Below, piece after piece: positions 8,229 through 17,681 of a DNA stretch of 64,000 nt. Below the pieces are notes generated by a model that was not told the origin of the DNA, did not search any database, and saw only the letters and a list, made by a program, of their open reading frames with translations. This stretch comes from Anaerolineae bacterium. GTDB lineage: Bacteria > Chloroflexota > Anaerolineae > DUEN01. The position numbers and the translations under genes were made by a program. Position 1 is the stretch's first letter, and every line of letters begins with the position of its first letter. The DNA lies in NCBI GenBank assembly GCA_025060615.1, contig JANXBS010000005.1:1-64000 (forward strand), given 5' to 3'.

Positions 8229-9485
8229 CTAGTCTACCTGGTATGCTTCTAGCCGTTCGGCTAGGGAGATGGGGACTCGGCCTTCAATCAGCGTACCTTT
8301 GCTGGTATGCTTTTCGCTATCTACGCTGCCCCACTCGTGGAGCTGGTGCAGGAGTTCAGCCTCGCTGTACGGCAGTAACACGCGTACGGGGATCATGCCA
8401 CGGCGCAGAGCCTGTTCCACTCGCTCTAGCAACATGTCTAACCCGCTCCCCTGCTGCGCAGAGATAAGGACGGCTCCTGGGAAATCCTGGGCGATCTCAG
8501 CAAGTGCGGTGGGATCGGCTATCCGGTCAACCTTGTTGAGGGCTAGGATCGTTGGTTTATGGGCTGCTCCTAAGTCGTCCAGGATCTCTTCTACAGTAGC
8601 TGCCTGCTCGAGCGCCCTCTTGTGTGTTATGTCAACTATATGCACAAGTGCGTCGGCCTCCGTTACCTCTTCTAGGGTAGCGCGGAAGGCGGCGATCAGC
8701 TGTGTGGGAAGCTTTTGGATGAAGCCCACGGTGTCGGTGAAGAGCACTTGTCGGCCTCCGGGTAGCTCCACCCGGCGTGTCGTGGGGTCGAGGGTAGCGA
8801 AAAGTTGATCGGCGGCGAGGACGTTAGCGCCGGAGAGCGCGTTGAGGAGTGTGGATTTGCCGGCGTTGGTGTAGCCGACGATCGCCACCACGGGCAGGCC
8901 GGCCCGCCGTCGTTGCCGTCGGTGTAACTGGCGATGTTTTCGTACTTCCTCCAGCTCGCGGCGGAGCTGAGCGATGCGCCGTTTGATCTCGCGGCGGTCC
9001 ACTTCCAGTTGAGTCTCGCCAGGGCCGCGCAGTCCCACCCCGCCGATGCCACCGCGTCCAGCTGCGCCACCAGCCTGCCGGGCTAGATGGGTCCAGGCGC
9101 GCGTCAGGCGTGGTAGTCGATATTCGTATTGGGCCAGCTCGACCTGAAGCGCTCCTTCCCGTGTGCGCGCGTGGCGGGCGAAGATATCTAGAATTAGCGC
9201 CGTTCGGTCTACGATCTTCACGTCATCACCGAATGCTCGTTCCAGTTCCCGTTGCTGTCGCGGCGAGAGCTCTTCATCGAAGATGATCAGGTCGGCGCCT
9301 AATTCGGCGCGTCGCGCGATCAGCTCCTCCACTTTGCCGGCGCCGATCAGCGTGGCTGGATTGGGGCGTTCCAATCGCTGCATCTCTCGCCCTACCACCT
9401 CCACGCCGGCTGTGCGGGCCAGTTGCGCCAGCTCCTCCAGTGAGTCCTCCAACGGCCATAGCGTCGGATGGTCGGCGATCTCCAC
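8229..9485 (-). CDS. hflX: GTPase HflX (ribosome-associated)
   Basis: A 418-residue HflX-family GTPase. The N-terminal HflX domain includes NPATLIGAGKVEEL and LIIFDEELSPRQQRELE; a basic coiled linker follows with GGVGLRGPGETQLE. The G domain has G1 GYTNAGKSTL, G3 DTVGF and G4 NKVD. HflX binds the 50S subunit and splits stalled ribosomes, mainly under heat stress. The first ordinary start is GTG 9485, but family-like sequence (ERAILVG) continues upstream in frame to about 9545. There a strong AGGAGGTGAG sits before ATC-ATC codons, so the true start may be non-standard. It lies 36-96 bases after the aminotransferase gene, likely in one transcript. Confidence 0.93.
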   Translation of the reverse strand: MEIADHPTLWPLEDSLEELAQLARTAGVEVVGREMQRLERPNPATLIGAGKVEELIARRAELGADLIIFDEELSPRQQRELERAFGDDVKIVDRTALILDIFARHARTREGALQVELAQYEYRLPRLTRAWTHLARQAGGAAGRGGIGGVGLRGPGETQLEVDRREIKRRIAQLRRELEEVRKHRQLHRRQRRRAGLPVVAIVGYTNAGKSTLLNALSGANVLAADQLFATLDPTTRRVELPGGRQVLFTDTVGFIQKLPTQLIAAFRATLEEVTEADALVHIVDITHKRALEQAATVEEILDDLGAAHKPTILALNKVDRIADPTALAEIAQDFPGAVLISAQQGSGLDMLLERVEQALRRGMIPVRVLLPYSEAELLHQLHEWGSVDSEKHTSKGTLIEGRVPISLAERLEAYQVD

Positions 9486-9580
9486 TCCGACCAGGATAGC
9501 CCGCTCTGGGCCATGATCAGTTGGGATAGGTTCCCTGGGGATGATCTCACCTCCTCGATGGCTCTGGTCTGGGGTCTCTG

Positions 9581-10741
9581 TCAGAATCTGAGCTGTCGGA
9601 TACGTTCCATGGCCTCGCGCACCCGGTCGGTAGATGCGCCGAGGGAGAGACGTAGGTATCCCTCGCCGTGGGAACCGAATGCAGTGCCAGGCGTTACAGA
9701 GACGTGCGCTTCCTCTAGTAGACGCTCGGTGACCTCGGCAGAGGTGTAGCCGGCCGGGATACGAGACCAGACGTAGAGGCCAGCCTGCGGGACAGCTGCG
9801 CCCATACCGATCTCGTTCAACGTATGGATGATGAGGTCGCGCCGCTCTTGGTAGATGGCGTTGCGCTCCTTTAACCAGCTTTGATCGCCAGTGAGCGCAG
9901 CGATGGCAGCCTCTTGGATTGCCAGGAAGATGCCGGAGTCGATGTTCGTCTTCACGCGGGCCAGTGCCTCGACCGCGATGGGATTGCCCACGGCCATACC
10001 CACCCGCCAGCCGGCCATGTTGTACGATTTGGACAGGGAGTTGAACTCGATGGCCACCTCCTTAGCTCCAGGGATTTGAAGGATCGAGGGAGCCGCATAG
10101 CCGTCGAAGCAGATGTCGCAGTATGGCGCATCGAAACAGAGCAAGATGTCGTGTTGTCGGCAGAAATCCACAGCTTCGGCCAGGAACTCGAGGGAGGCCA
10201 CAGCTCCGGTTGGATTGTTGGGATAGTTGAGCCACATCAATCGGGCGCGGTCAGCCACATCGGCTGGAATTGCTCGCAGGTTGGGCAAAAAGTCGTGCTC
10301 CTCCAGCAAAGGCAGGGGGTAGATGGTTGCTCCAGCCAGGCGTGTTCCTGCGGTGTAGGTGGGATAGCCTGGGTCGGGGACCAAGGCTAGGTCGCCTGGA
10401 TCCAGCCAGGCCAGTGCCATGTTGGCGATTCCCTCTTTAGAGCCAAGCAGGCCGACGATCTCCCGTGTAGGATCCAACTTCACATGGAATCGGGAGGCAT
10501 AATAGTCGGCCACGGCCTGGCGGAAGGCTGGCGTGCCGTGAAATCCGGGGTAACCATGTTTGCCGGGATTACGTATGGCGCGCTCCATGGCCTCGATGAT
10601 GTGCGGGGCAGGAGGAAGGTCAGGGCTGCCAATATCCAGTCGGATCACATCCGCGCCCTGGCTCAGGAGCTCGTTCACCTTGGCGCTAAGCTTGGCGAAC
10701 ACGTAGGGCGGTAGCGCGCTCATTCGTTGGGCAGGTCGCAT
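9581..10741 (-). CDS. PLP-dependent class I/II aminotransferase, DapL-like
   Basis: A 386-residue fold-type I aminotransferase. Visible signatures: IGSPDLPPAPHI near the N-terminus, GYPGFHGTPAFRQAV, NYPNNPTG (substrate/PLP contact), FDAPYCDICFDG, and the PLP-lysine motif SLSKSYNMAGWR (Lys near 236). The overall pattern and length fit LL-diaminopimelate aminotransferase, which would make the cell-wall and lysine precursor. Aspartate/alanine aminotransferases of the same subgroup cannot be told apart by eye. Its start may be at the internal ATG after PAQR, but the N-terminal match begins at once. It is followed by hflX. Confidence 0.85.
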   Translation of the reverse strand: MRPAQRMSALPPYVFAKLSAKVNELLSQGADVIRLDIGSPDLPPAPHIIEAMERAIRNPGKHGYPGFHGTPAFRQAVADYYASRFHVKLDPTREIVGLLGSKEGIANMALAWLDPGDLALVPDPGYPTYTAGTRLAGATIYPLPLLEEHDFLPNLRAIPADVADRARLMWLNYPNNPTGAVASLEFLAEAVDFCRQHDILLCFDAPYCDICFDGYAAPSILQIPGAKEVAIEFNSLSKSYNMAGWRVGMAVGNPIAVEALARVKTNIDSGIFLAIQEAAIAALTGDQSWLKERNAIYQERRDLIIHTLNEIGMGAAVPQAGLYVWSRIPAGYTSAEVTERLLEEAHVSVTPGTAFGSHGEGYLRLSLGASTDRVREAMERIRQLRF

Positions 10742-10771
10742 GGCTCTTCTCGTAGGCTGGGTGCTTTTGCG

Positions 10772-11743
10772 TTAGTCTTTAGCGCTTTCCAAGAAAGCCT
10801 CGACAAGGCGGCCGACGCGCTCAAGGCTTTCGGCGCTTAGCTTGTCACAAGTGTCTTGGGTAGTATGCCAGTATGGATAGTCGAAGTCAATAATGTCCAC
10901 CGCTGGAATGCCAAGCCGGGCAAATGGGGTGTGGTCATCCAGCATAGACCATTTGAACTCCGGAATGAAGGCCTGTTGATATCCCAGTTTCGCCGCTAGC
11001 TGCCAGAGCTGGCGGCTCAGCTGTGGGTCTGAATTGCGGTCCATGTAGAGTTGCTGGTCGGAATCTCCCACCATATCTACTACGATTACTAGCGCTGGTC
11101 TGGTCTCAGGGGTCAGGTTCTGGGCCATGTAGGTCGAGCCGACGATGAAGTCCCAGCCGTCGAGCTGGCCGTTGTCCTCGGCATCGAAAAAGGCTAGCCG
11201 CACGCGATAGGGCACTTGCTCTAAGTCCAGGGAGCGGGCTAGTTCCAGCAACACAGCTACGCCGCTAGCGCCATCATTAGCTCCTGGTACCGGCTGGGAT
11301 CGGAGAGCATGATTGGGATCGTTATCTGCCCGTCGTCGGGTGTCGTAGTGAGCGCCGATTAAGGCGATGGGTGCCTGGGGCTGCAGCTCGTGGGTTGGCG
11401 CGGCGATAAGGTTCACCACAGGAGTGTTCCTATAGGTGAATGTCTGCCTTTGCACGTCCCATCCTAAAGAGATCAGTTCACGGGCGATATATGCTTGTAG
11501 TTGACGGTGAGCGCTGCTCCCCACGGGCCGGGGGCCTAGGTTGCATTGGTAAAGTGCGTGCTTCAAAGCCTCTTCCCCGCTGAATGTCTTTGGCGGCGTT
11601 CGCGTGGGGAAGATTTGCTGAAGCAGGGATGGTGGGATCAAACCGTAGCTTAGCCAGCCAAACCAGCTTAGGGCGGTCAGCATAATTAGGAGCAGTATGA
11701 TCTCGATTCGGTTGTGGTATAGCCAGTTGGTTAGTTTTCGCAT
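10772..11743 (-). CDS. M28-family zinc aminopeptidase, membrane-anchored
   Basis: About 323 residues from the ATG at 11743 (an upstream ATG at 11791 would add 16 residues). A short basic start is followed by one membrane helix (IEIILLLIMLTALSWFGWL). The catalytic domain lies outside the membrane. M28 zinc ligands are visible in order: His in GAHYDTR, the bridging Asp in GANDGASGVAVLLE, the Glu-Asp pair in FFDAEDNGQ, Asp in VVDMVGD, and a late His in DHTPFARLGIPA. It probably trims peptides, or cyclises N-terminal glutamine (glutaminyl cyclases share this fold). It lies downstream of der but is separated by a motif at 11800. No clear Shine-Dalgarno is visible for either start. Confidence 0.82.
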   Translation of the reverse strand: MRKLTNWLYHNRIEIILLLIMLTALSWFGWLSYGLIPPSLLQQIFPTRTPPKTFSGEEALKHALYQCNLGPRPVGSSAHRQLQAYIARELISLGWDVQRQTFTYRNTPVVNLIAAPTHELQPQAPIALIGAHYDTRRRADNDPNHALRSQPVPGANDGASGVAVLLELARSLDLEQVPYRVRLAFFDAEDNGQLDGWDFIVGSTYMAQNLTPETRPALVIVVDMVGDSDQQLYMDRNSDPQLSRQLWQLAAKLGYQQAFIPEFKWSMLDDHTPFARLGIPAVDIIDFDYPYWHTTQDTCDKLSAESLERVGRLVEAFLESAKD

Positions 11744-11799
11744 AGGTTTTGTTTCTTTTGGGTTTGTTTTGGCTGTTTTTAGAAGGATCATAGTCTATG

Positions 11800-11813
11800 T
11801 TACTATACGAAAT
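11800..11813. promoter_or_regulatory. Candidate operator-like 14-mer, copy 1
   Basis: TTACTATACGAAAT lies between der and the M28 peptidase gene. A 13/14 match occurs at 17469-17482. It sits nine bases before the upstream ATG of the peptidase, which argues that translation starts at the later ATG. Function is inferred only from recurrence in gaps. Confidence 0.3.
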
Positions 11814-11823
11814 ATCAGCTCAC

Positions 11824-13233
11824 CTAGCCATCCGCATCCCTCTCAGACACAGAAGATATAGAACGCTGCTGCCGCCGCTTAAGCCGGCTATGGTCATGAA
11901 ACTGCAGCCGAATCGGCGTGCCCTCAAACAGACGGTGCGTCCGAATCACATTTTCTAGATAACGCTCGTATGAGAAGTGAATGAGCTCCCGATCGTTCAC
12001 GAAGAACACAAATGTCGGCGGTTCAATTCCCACCTGTGTTGCATAGTAAAATCGCAATGGTTTCCCCTTGGTAGGTGGTGGATGCGCCGTAATCGCTTCC
12101 TGGAGGATGCGGTTCAGCTCTGCCGTAGAGACGCGTTGCCGTCGCTCACTATAGACGCGCAGCGCTGTGGGGATCACCTGATCCACCCTCTGGCGGGTTT
12201 TGGCGGAAATGAACAGCACCGGCGCGTAATCCATAAAGTTGAGCGCTTCACGCACTGAATGCATGTATTGATCCATCGTATGTGCATCTTTCTTGACCAG
12301 ATCCCATTTGTTTACCACCACCACCACGCTCTTATATTCTGCCACTATATGGCCGGCCACGTGAGTGTCCTGGGCGGTCACTCCCTCAGCAGCATCTACC
12401 AGCAACAGTACAACATCAGCCCGCTCGATGGCGCGCAGCGCCCGCAGCACCGAGTAGTATTCCAACCCACGTTCGATGCGCCCTCGACGCCGGATGCCGG
12501 CTGTATCAACCAGGATGATGCGCTGTCCTTCCCATATCAGCTCTGTATCGATGGCATCTCGTGTAGTGCCAGGGATCTCGCTGACGATGGCTCGCTCCTG
12601 GCCCAACAGCGCGTTCAATAACGAGGACTTTCCCACATTGGGTCTCCCTACAATTGCTATACGAATAGCATCGCCTTCCGCATCCTCAACCTGTCTCGGG
12701 AAACGCCCCACAGCGGCGTCCAAAAGATCCCCAATGCCGCGCCCATGGAGGGCTGAGATCGGGTGCGGCTCACCCAAACCAAGCGCCCAGAACTCGACGG
12801 CAGCTATCTCTTGCGAGGGGTTATCAGCCTTGTTGACAGCTAGTATTATCGGCTTGTGTGTAGCACGCAAAAGGTCTGCCACATCTTGATCAGCTGGAGT
12901 GAGCCCCTCTTGAGCGTCCACCAGAAAGATGACTACATCGGCCTCTTCAATGGCTATACGAACCTGCTGGCGAATGGCCGGCACATAATCTGCCGAGGCC
13001 ACTGACAACGGCGCAACGGAATCTCTGTCGGAACGCCTTCCGACTTCGATTTCCAGGCCGCCAGTGTCCACCAGGATGAAAGGGACACCTGCCCACTCAG
13101 CTTGGGCGTACAGCCGATCGCGCGTTGTCCCTGGGATATCCTCGACAATGGCCCGACGTTCGCCGATGATACGGTTGAACAAAGTGGACTTACCCACGTT
13201 CGGGCGCCCTACGAGGGCTACCACAGGTTTCAT
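11824..13233 (-). CDS. der: Ribosome biogenesis GTPase Der (EngA)
   Basis: Two tandem G domains and a KH-like C-terminal domain, about 469 residues. GD1 has GRPNVGKST, DTGG and NKAD; GD2 has GRPNVGKSS, DTAGIRRRGRIE and NKWDLVKKD. Der helps late 50S subunit assembly. The first G domain carries an insertion after its DTGG motif (GRRSDRDSVAPLSVAS, residues about 65-80) that most Der proteins lack. The ATG at 13233 has GGAAGGTGA six bases upstream; that site overlaps the stop codon of cdaR, so the genes are coupled. Confidence 0.95.
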   Translation of the reverse strand: MKPVVALVGRPNVGKSTLFNRIIGERRAIVEDIPGTTRDRLYAQAEWAGVPFILVDTGGLEIEVGRRSDRDSVAPLSVASADYVPAIRQQVRIAIEEADVVIFLVDAQEGLTPADQDVADLLRATHKPIILAVNKADNPSQEIAAVEFWALGLGEPHPISALHGRGIGDLLDAAVGRFPRQVEDAEGDAIRIAIVGRPNVGKSSLLNALLGQERAIVSEIPGTTRDAIDTELIWEGQRIILVDTAGIRRRGRIERGLEYYSVLRALRAIERADVVLLLVDAAEGVTAQDTHVAGHIVAEYKSVVVVVNKWDLVKKDAHTMDQYMHSVREALNFMDYAPVLFISAKTRQRVDQVIPTALRVYSERRQRVSTAELNRILQEAITAHPPPTKGKPLRFYYATQVGIEPPTFVFFVNDRELIHFSYERYLENVIRTHRLFEGTPIRLQFHDHSRLKRRQQRSISSVSERDADG

Positions 13234-13238
13234 GGCGA

Positions 13239-14675
13239 TCACCTTCCCGTGCCCGGAGTGGAGACCGGAGTTAGAGTTGGAGTGGAAGTCGGCAACGGTA
13301 CTGTTTCAACCGGAGTCGGGGGAGTCTCCTCGCTGATCTCTACCTCCACCGTCTCAGGCAGCACGCTGTCCACCGTGAGCCCTTCAGGGAGTACTGGCAC
13401 AGGCCGCACCGCATGGATGCCTGGCTCTAGGCCGGAAACGTCCAAGATCACGCGTACATCCGTCGGCTGTAGCGCCTCCAACCGGGGCAATGGGCCTGAG
13501 AGGAACACGTCCACTTTGTCTAGCAGCACACGAGCTTTCAGCCCGGGCGCTAACCCCTGTACCACCGGAACACGCGTCACCGTTAATCCACCTTGCAGCG
13601 GCGTGATCGAGACGCGCACCGTAACGCTTTGAATCCCAAAAGCCGAGGAGACGTTTTCCGGCAATAACAACGCAGCCCGTTCAATCACATCCGCGTTCGC
13701 CCCCTCGATGTTCACCGGCGTCGTCTCGACGTAGCCAGGTGCCTGCCGGATGGCTTCGGGATCCCCAAACAGCATCACTACAGCAGGCTCTACACCGATG
13801 TTGCTCACTCGATATCCACGAGCCGGCTGCCCCTTGAGCTGAACCAGTACGATTGCCTCGCGATATCCCGGCCGCTGCACGATCGGCACGGTCACCGATA
13901 CTGACTTAGGAGCTACCTCCACAAACCGAGTGGGCAATCCTTCGCGCGTGCGCAAGGAGACAGGACGATCCCGCCGCACGGTGGCCTTGGCACCGCTGAT
14001 GGAGATCTCCACCACTGCTGACGCCACCTCCTCGACGTAGGTGCGCGCTCCGGAGATCTTGACCTCAGCAGGTTCAACCGTAGGTGTTTGCGAATCATAG
14101 CCAAAGGCTGGAGCATCCAGGACGGAGATCTCGACTGGGATCATTTTCTCCACGCGCTCATCGAGAGTGAGCTGGATATGTCCAGGTTGAACGGCTACGA
14201 TGTCCACGCCTGATCGCTTAGCGATCACTTGAACGGGTAAATCATGCACGCCTTCGGAGAGCCCACTAGCATCCACGCGGGCTTCGAAGTCACGAGTCGA
14301 AAGGCTCTCCCAAGTGCGCTGGGGAGCCCGTACCACCAGTTGCACCTCGCTAACCGCCTGGTTGAGGACGCTTAGGTTCGATGGCACTCCCACCACAGTG
14401 ACTGGGATCGGATCAGGAAACGTTTGCCGGCGCAGCGGGTTCTCCTGTTGTACGGCCACAATCCAGACGACGAAGGCTAGGATAACCGCGAGCACCAGCG
14501 TCCCCAAGTCGTTGATTAGCTCCCCCACCACTCGGTTGAGGGATTGAAGCAATCTAGCGTTTTGCGCTATGATACCCTTTACCATGGCGAAGCCTTGCAT
14601 CCCAAGGCTGTGCACGAACTCTTCCACGATGCGATTTGCCGACTGACCCAGCTTCACGTTTTGCGAGCTCCTCAA
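13239..14675 (-). CDS. cdaR: YbbR-domain protein CdaR, regulator of diadenylate cyclase
   Basis: A 478-residue membrane protein. A hydrophilic start of about 50 residues is followed by one helix (LGTLVLAVILAFVVWIVAVQQ) and then about four YbbR repeats outside the membrane. Repeat phrases include VVGVPSNLSV, SVLDAPAFGYDSQTPTVEP, IGVEPAVVMLFGDPEA and LPEGLTVDSVLPETVEVEI. A low-complexity Pro/Thr tail follows. In Firmicutes the CdaR partner binds CdaA and tunes c-di-AMP synthesis. The gene follows cdaA by 14 bases, as in that operon. The usual third gene there is glmM; here it is der. Confidence 0.9.
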   Translation of the reverse strand: MRSSQNVKLGQSANRIVEEFVHSLGMQGFAMVKGIIAQNARLLQSLNRVVGELINDLGTLVLAVILAFVVWIVAVQQENPLRRQTFPDPIPVTVVGVPSNLSVLNQAVSEVQLVVRAPQRTWESLSTRDFEARVDASGLSEGVHDLPVQVIAKRSGVDIVAVQPGHIQLTLDERVEKMIPVEISVLDAPAFGYDSQTPTVEPAEVKISGARTYVEEVASAVVEISISGAKATVRRDRPVSLRTREGLPTRFVEVAPKSVSVTVPIVQRPGYREAIVLVQLKGQPARGYRVSNIGVEPAVVMLFGDPEAIRQAPGYVETTPVNIEGANADVIERAALLLPENVSSAFGIQSVTVRVSITPLQGGLTVTRVPVVQGLAPGLKARVLLDKVDVFLSGPLPRLEALQPTDVRVILDVSGLEPGIHAVRPVPVLPEGLTVDSVLPETVEVEISEETPPTPVETVPLPTSTPTLTPVSTPGTGR

Positions 14676-14689
14676 TTGCTTCTTATCGT

Positions 14690-15481
14690 CTAGAAAAGCC
14701 CTCCTGATCCTTCCGGCCGGTAAAACGTTTCGATGATGCGCGACAAGCGCTTTTCATCCAGGCGGCGGACCATACGGCCGTTGCGCGCGACCGAGATGAT
14801 CCCCGTCTCCTCCGATACGACGACTGCCAGGGCATCGCTCTGCTCGGTGATCCCCAGCGCGGCTCGATGACGAGTACCGTAGGGCATCCCTACACTGAGG
14901 CGGCTGGACAGCGGTAACACGCACCCGGCAGCCACCACTCGGTCCCCACGCACGATCACCGCGCCATCATGGAGGGCAGAGTTGGGGAAGAAGATCGTCA
15001 ACAACAACTGCGTTGAGATCAGCCCATCTACAGGGACTCCTGTCTCCACATAATCCTGCAATCCGGTGTCCCCCTCCAGTACGATTAGGGCGCCATGACG
15101 ATGTTCAGATAGCTCAAGCGCGGCCGAAACCACACATCGGGTCACCCGCTCCGCGGCGGACGCGCGCTCCTTCCATCGAAATAACATGCTGCCACGCCCC
15201 ATGCGTTCTAGCGCTTGCCGCAGTTCCGGCTGGAAGATCACCGGCAACGACACTAGGATAGCTGGCAACGAATTGCGCACCAGCCACTCAAACGCAGTCA
15301 GTGTCAGCACGCTGGAGAGAAAGGAGACGATCAACAAGACCAAAAGAACGCCGCGCAGTAGAGAAACAGCCTGAGTGCGTCGAAACAGCCGCAGTAACGC
15401 ATAAAAAACTGACGCAACTAGGGCTACATCCAGAGCACTCTGCCAGTTAAATCGGCTCAGGATGCCGAAGATATCAATCAA
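14690..15481 (-). CDS. cdaA: Diadenylate cyclase CdaA (c-di-AMP synthase)
   Basis: 263 residues. Three N-terminal membrane helices (to about residue 80) are followed by a DisA_N cyclase domain. The two catalytic signatures are intact: DGA in NSALHDGAVIVRGD and the RHR motif in GTRHRAALGITE. The late SEETG strand is also present. It condenses two ATP into cyclic di-AMP, which controls potassium transport and cell-wall balance in other bacteria. CdaR follows. A KimA-like permease and two RCK proteins lie at 60.5-64 kb of the same window. Confidence 0.95.
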   Translation of the reverse strand: MIDIFGILSRFNWQSALDVALVASVFYALLRLFRRTQAVSLLRGVLLVLLIVSFLSSVLTLTAFEWLVRNSLPAILVSLPVIFQPELRQALERMGRGSMLFRWKERASAAERVTRCVVSAALELSEHRHGALIVLEGDTGLQDYVETGVPVDGLISTQLLLTIFFPNSALHDGAVIVRGDRVVAAGCVLPLSSRLSVGMPYGTRHRAALGITEQSDALAVVVSEETGIISVARNGRMVRRLDEKRLSRIIETFYRPEGSGGLF

Positions 15482-15490
15482 CTTAACACC

Positions 15491-16423
15491 TCATCCCGTG
15501 GAACCCAATAGCCGTACTAGAAGACTCTTCTGCGCGTGTAGCCGGTTCTCCGCCTGATCAAAAAGGACGGAATGCGGGCCATCTGCCACGTCATCGGTGA
15601 TCTCCTCACCCCGGTGAGCCGGTAAACAATGCATTACGATCACATCGGGCTTCGCGCGCGCCACCAACATGGCGTTCACTTGGTACGGAGGAAACACTTG
15701 GCGCCGACGCTCAGCCTCATGCTCCTGTCCCATGCTGGTCCATGTGTCCGTATAGATCACGTCGGCATCGGCCACAGCCGTCAGCGGATCTTCTGTGAGC
15801 TGCAAGCTCCCTCCGCCGAGCTTCGCCAAAGCCTCGACCCGAGCCACCGTATCTCGATCTAACTGATAGCCCGGCGGTGAAGCAATGACCATGTGGATGC
15901 CCACCAGTGCAGAAGCGAACGCTAGCGAACGCGCCACGTTATTGCTGTCGCCCACATAGGCCAGTCGAATGCCATCCAGCCTACCCTTCACCTCCCAGAT
16001 GGTGAAGAGATCTGCTAGCGCCTGGCAGGGATGACTATAATCAGAGAGCCCGTTGATCACCGGCACCCGCGAATGCGCGGCGAGCTGCTCAACTACCGCC
16101 TGCTCAAACACCCGCGCCACAATCCCATCTACGTAACGGGATAACACCCGAGCCACATCAGGCACGCTCTCTCGGCTTCCTAGCCCCACTTCTTGTGGCG
16201 AGAGGTATAGCGCATGTCCCCCTAGATGGATCATGCCGATCTCGAATGAAACCCGTGTCCTCAGGGAGGGCTTCTGGAATAGCATCCCCAGCGATTTCCC
16301 TTTCAGCAAAGGGCGGTTCCCTCCCGCTTGCCATTCCCGTTTCAGTTCATGCGCCAACAAGAGCAGGTCCCATACCTCACTTGGGGTCAGATCAGCCATA
16401 CTCAAAAAATGCCGCAATGACAC
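15491..16423 (-). CDS. argF: Ornithine carbamoyltransferase
   Basis: About 310 residues from GTG 16423, which has GAGGAGG just upstream and follows the stop of the preceding gene by 11 bases. The frame stays open for another 185 codons upstream, but that part is antisense-like shadow of the neighbour and is far from the family. Family motifs: the carbamoyl-phosphate loop [11 protein letters not shown] (S-x-R-T-R), [31 protein letters not shown] (HPxQ), [12 protein letters not shown], and the ornithine loop [12 protein letters not shown] (HCLP). It makes citrulline in arginine synthesis. The next gene, cdaA, is 9 bases on. Confidence 0.94.
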   Translation of the reverse strand: MSLRHFLSMADLTPSEVWDLLLLAHELKREWQAGGNRPLLKGKSLGMLFQKPSLRTRVSFEIGMIHLGGHALYLSPQEVGLGSRESVPDVARVLSRYVDGIVARVFEQAVVEQLAAHSRVPVINGLSDYSHPCQALADLFTIWEVKGRLDGIRLAYVGDSNNVARSLAFASALVGIHMVIASPPGYQLDRDTVARVEALAKLGGGSLQLTEDPLTAVADADVIYTDTWTSMGQEHEAERRRQVFPPYQVNAMLVARAKPDVIVMHCLPAHRGEEITDDVADGPHSVLFDQAENRLHAQKSLLVRLLGSTG

Positions 16424-16434
16424 CTTCCCTCCTC

Positions 16435-17304
16435 TTAAAGTGAGCTCCCCAGCGCCCAGCCGGACAGCAATAGAGCCAGCCACCACCACATCTGAGAACG
16501 AGCCAATGCTGTAGAGGGTTCCATCGCTTGGCCCATGCGCATCCACCAGACGGGCAAAGCCATGAGCGTTAGACTTGCTGCCCCCAAGGGGTGTCGGGCG
16601 ATCACCAGCACTATCGCTGCCGCGGCCTGGGCAAGCCCTAGCAGCCACCAGGCATATTTCTCGCCGCTTTGAATGCCCAGGGCAGCCCGTTGCCACAACA
16701 CGAAAGCCAAGGCCAAGCCACCTGCTACCGCTCCTAGGGGCGCATACGCTACATGCCCCAATACCCAGGGCAACCCGATGGTCACCAGAGCTTGTGCCCA
16801 GAGATTGGGCAGACCATTCAATTGACGCGTGGTCCAGCCGATAAAGCACAAGATAAGCGCCATCCCAGTGGCGAACAGAGCCTGCTGGCCCAAGATTAGG
16901 GAGGTCAAGATCGTCGTTAGAAGCGCCGGAAGCCCCAACCGCCAGGCGGTCACTAGCGCCTGGTCCCTTTCCATCCAACCCAGCAGGCGAGCCGCCGGAG
17001 AGCCTGGCCGCAGATATGGCATAGCCGGCGCGGCCCCCTGATGAAGATCTTGGACCTCCTCTGCACCACGCTGGCGCTCAACCCATACTGCCCACAGCCC
17101 ACCCCAGAGGGGATCGGTTAGGAAGATCAGCAAACACAGACGGATCCAGTCTGCCCCTTGCCAGGTCAACCTACCTGAGGCCAGCGCGCCGGCGATGGCC
17201 GCCCAGGCAGCTCCTAAGCGCCAAGGAGAGCTCGAAAGCCAGAGCCGCATGCCAATCAGCGGGCCATTTTCGACCCGCCAATCTATCTGCTCTCGCCGTC
17301 GCAC
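16435..17304 (-). CDS. Integral membrane protein of unknown function
   Basis: The GTG at 17304 is preceded by AGGGAG six bases away, so I prefer it to the TTG at 17328; a later ATG at 17250 is also possible. About 289 residues with some seven or eight hydrophobic helices (for example [42 protein letters not shown] split by charged loops). Polar repeats are absent and I see no catalytic motif. The helix pattern recalls UbiA-type prenyltransferases, but the two Asp-rich motifs of that family are missing. It heads the argF-cdaA-cdaR-der run, separated from argF by 11 bases. Confidence 0.6.
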   Translation of the reverse strand: MRRREQIDWRVENGPLIGMRLWLSSSPWRLGAAWAAIAGALASGRLTWQGADWIRLCLLIFLTDPLWGGLWAVWVERQRGAEEVQDLHQGAAPAMPYLRPGSPAARLLGWMERDQALVTAWRLGLPALLTTILTSLILGQQALFATGMALILCFIGWTTRQLNGLPNLWAQALVTIGLPWVLGHVAYAPLGAVAGGLALAFVLWQRAALGIQSGEKYAWWLLGLAQAAAAIVLVIARHPLGAASLTLMALPVWWMRMGQAMEPSTALARSQMWWWLALLLSGWALGSSL

Positions 17305-17437
17305 CGATCTCTCCCTAAACCCACACAATCCAGGTTATTTGGTCAGATTATACCATAATGGTCTGGCGTGACCACACCCCCGGTTGCGCGGGCATTAACT
17401 GGGCGGTTGAAGCGGTTTGTGAGCGTTGATGGCGCCT

Positions 17438-17501
17438 TTGTGGCTCTTTGGGAAAGATGATAGCTAAATTACTACACGAAATAATCGGCGCCACAAAGCA
17501 A
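17438..17501. other. Inverted repeat and operator-like motif in a 350-bp gap
   Basis: The gap 17305-17681 has no gene. CTTTGTGGC (17438-17446) is matched in reverse by GCCACAAAG (17493-17501). Between them, at 17469-17482, lies TTACTACACGAAAT, a one-mismatch copy of the 11800 motif. The gap separates divergent units: the membrane protein/argF operon leftward and the response regulator rightward. Confidence 0.3.
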
Positions 17502-17610
17502 ACGATCTTGCGTTTTATCATCACAAATAACAGTTGTCTTCGCCTCATATCCACCCGTTCAGGTAGGAGAAAGCTTGATGAGACCGGCTTTCGTTAGCCC
17601 TAAGGCAGGA

Positions 17611-17640
17611 TTGACTCTCCTTCGCTTCTGGCTTTAAGAT
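17611..17640 (+). promoter_or_regulatory. Promoter for the response regulator pair
   Basis: TTGACT at 17611-17616 and TAAGAT at 17635-17640, spacer 18. The predicted start near 17647 leaves a 35-base leader with an AAGGGG ribosome site before ATG 17682. Confidence 0.5.
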
Positions 17641-17681
17641 ATGCTCGCCTAACCATACCTTAAAGCAACAAGGGGCATAAA

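Noticed and set aside
16424-16978. 185-codon N-terminal extension of argF
   Set aside because: It lies antiframe over the membrane protein gene, has no carbamoyltransferase similarity, and a good ribosome site exists at GTG 16423.
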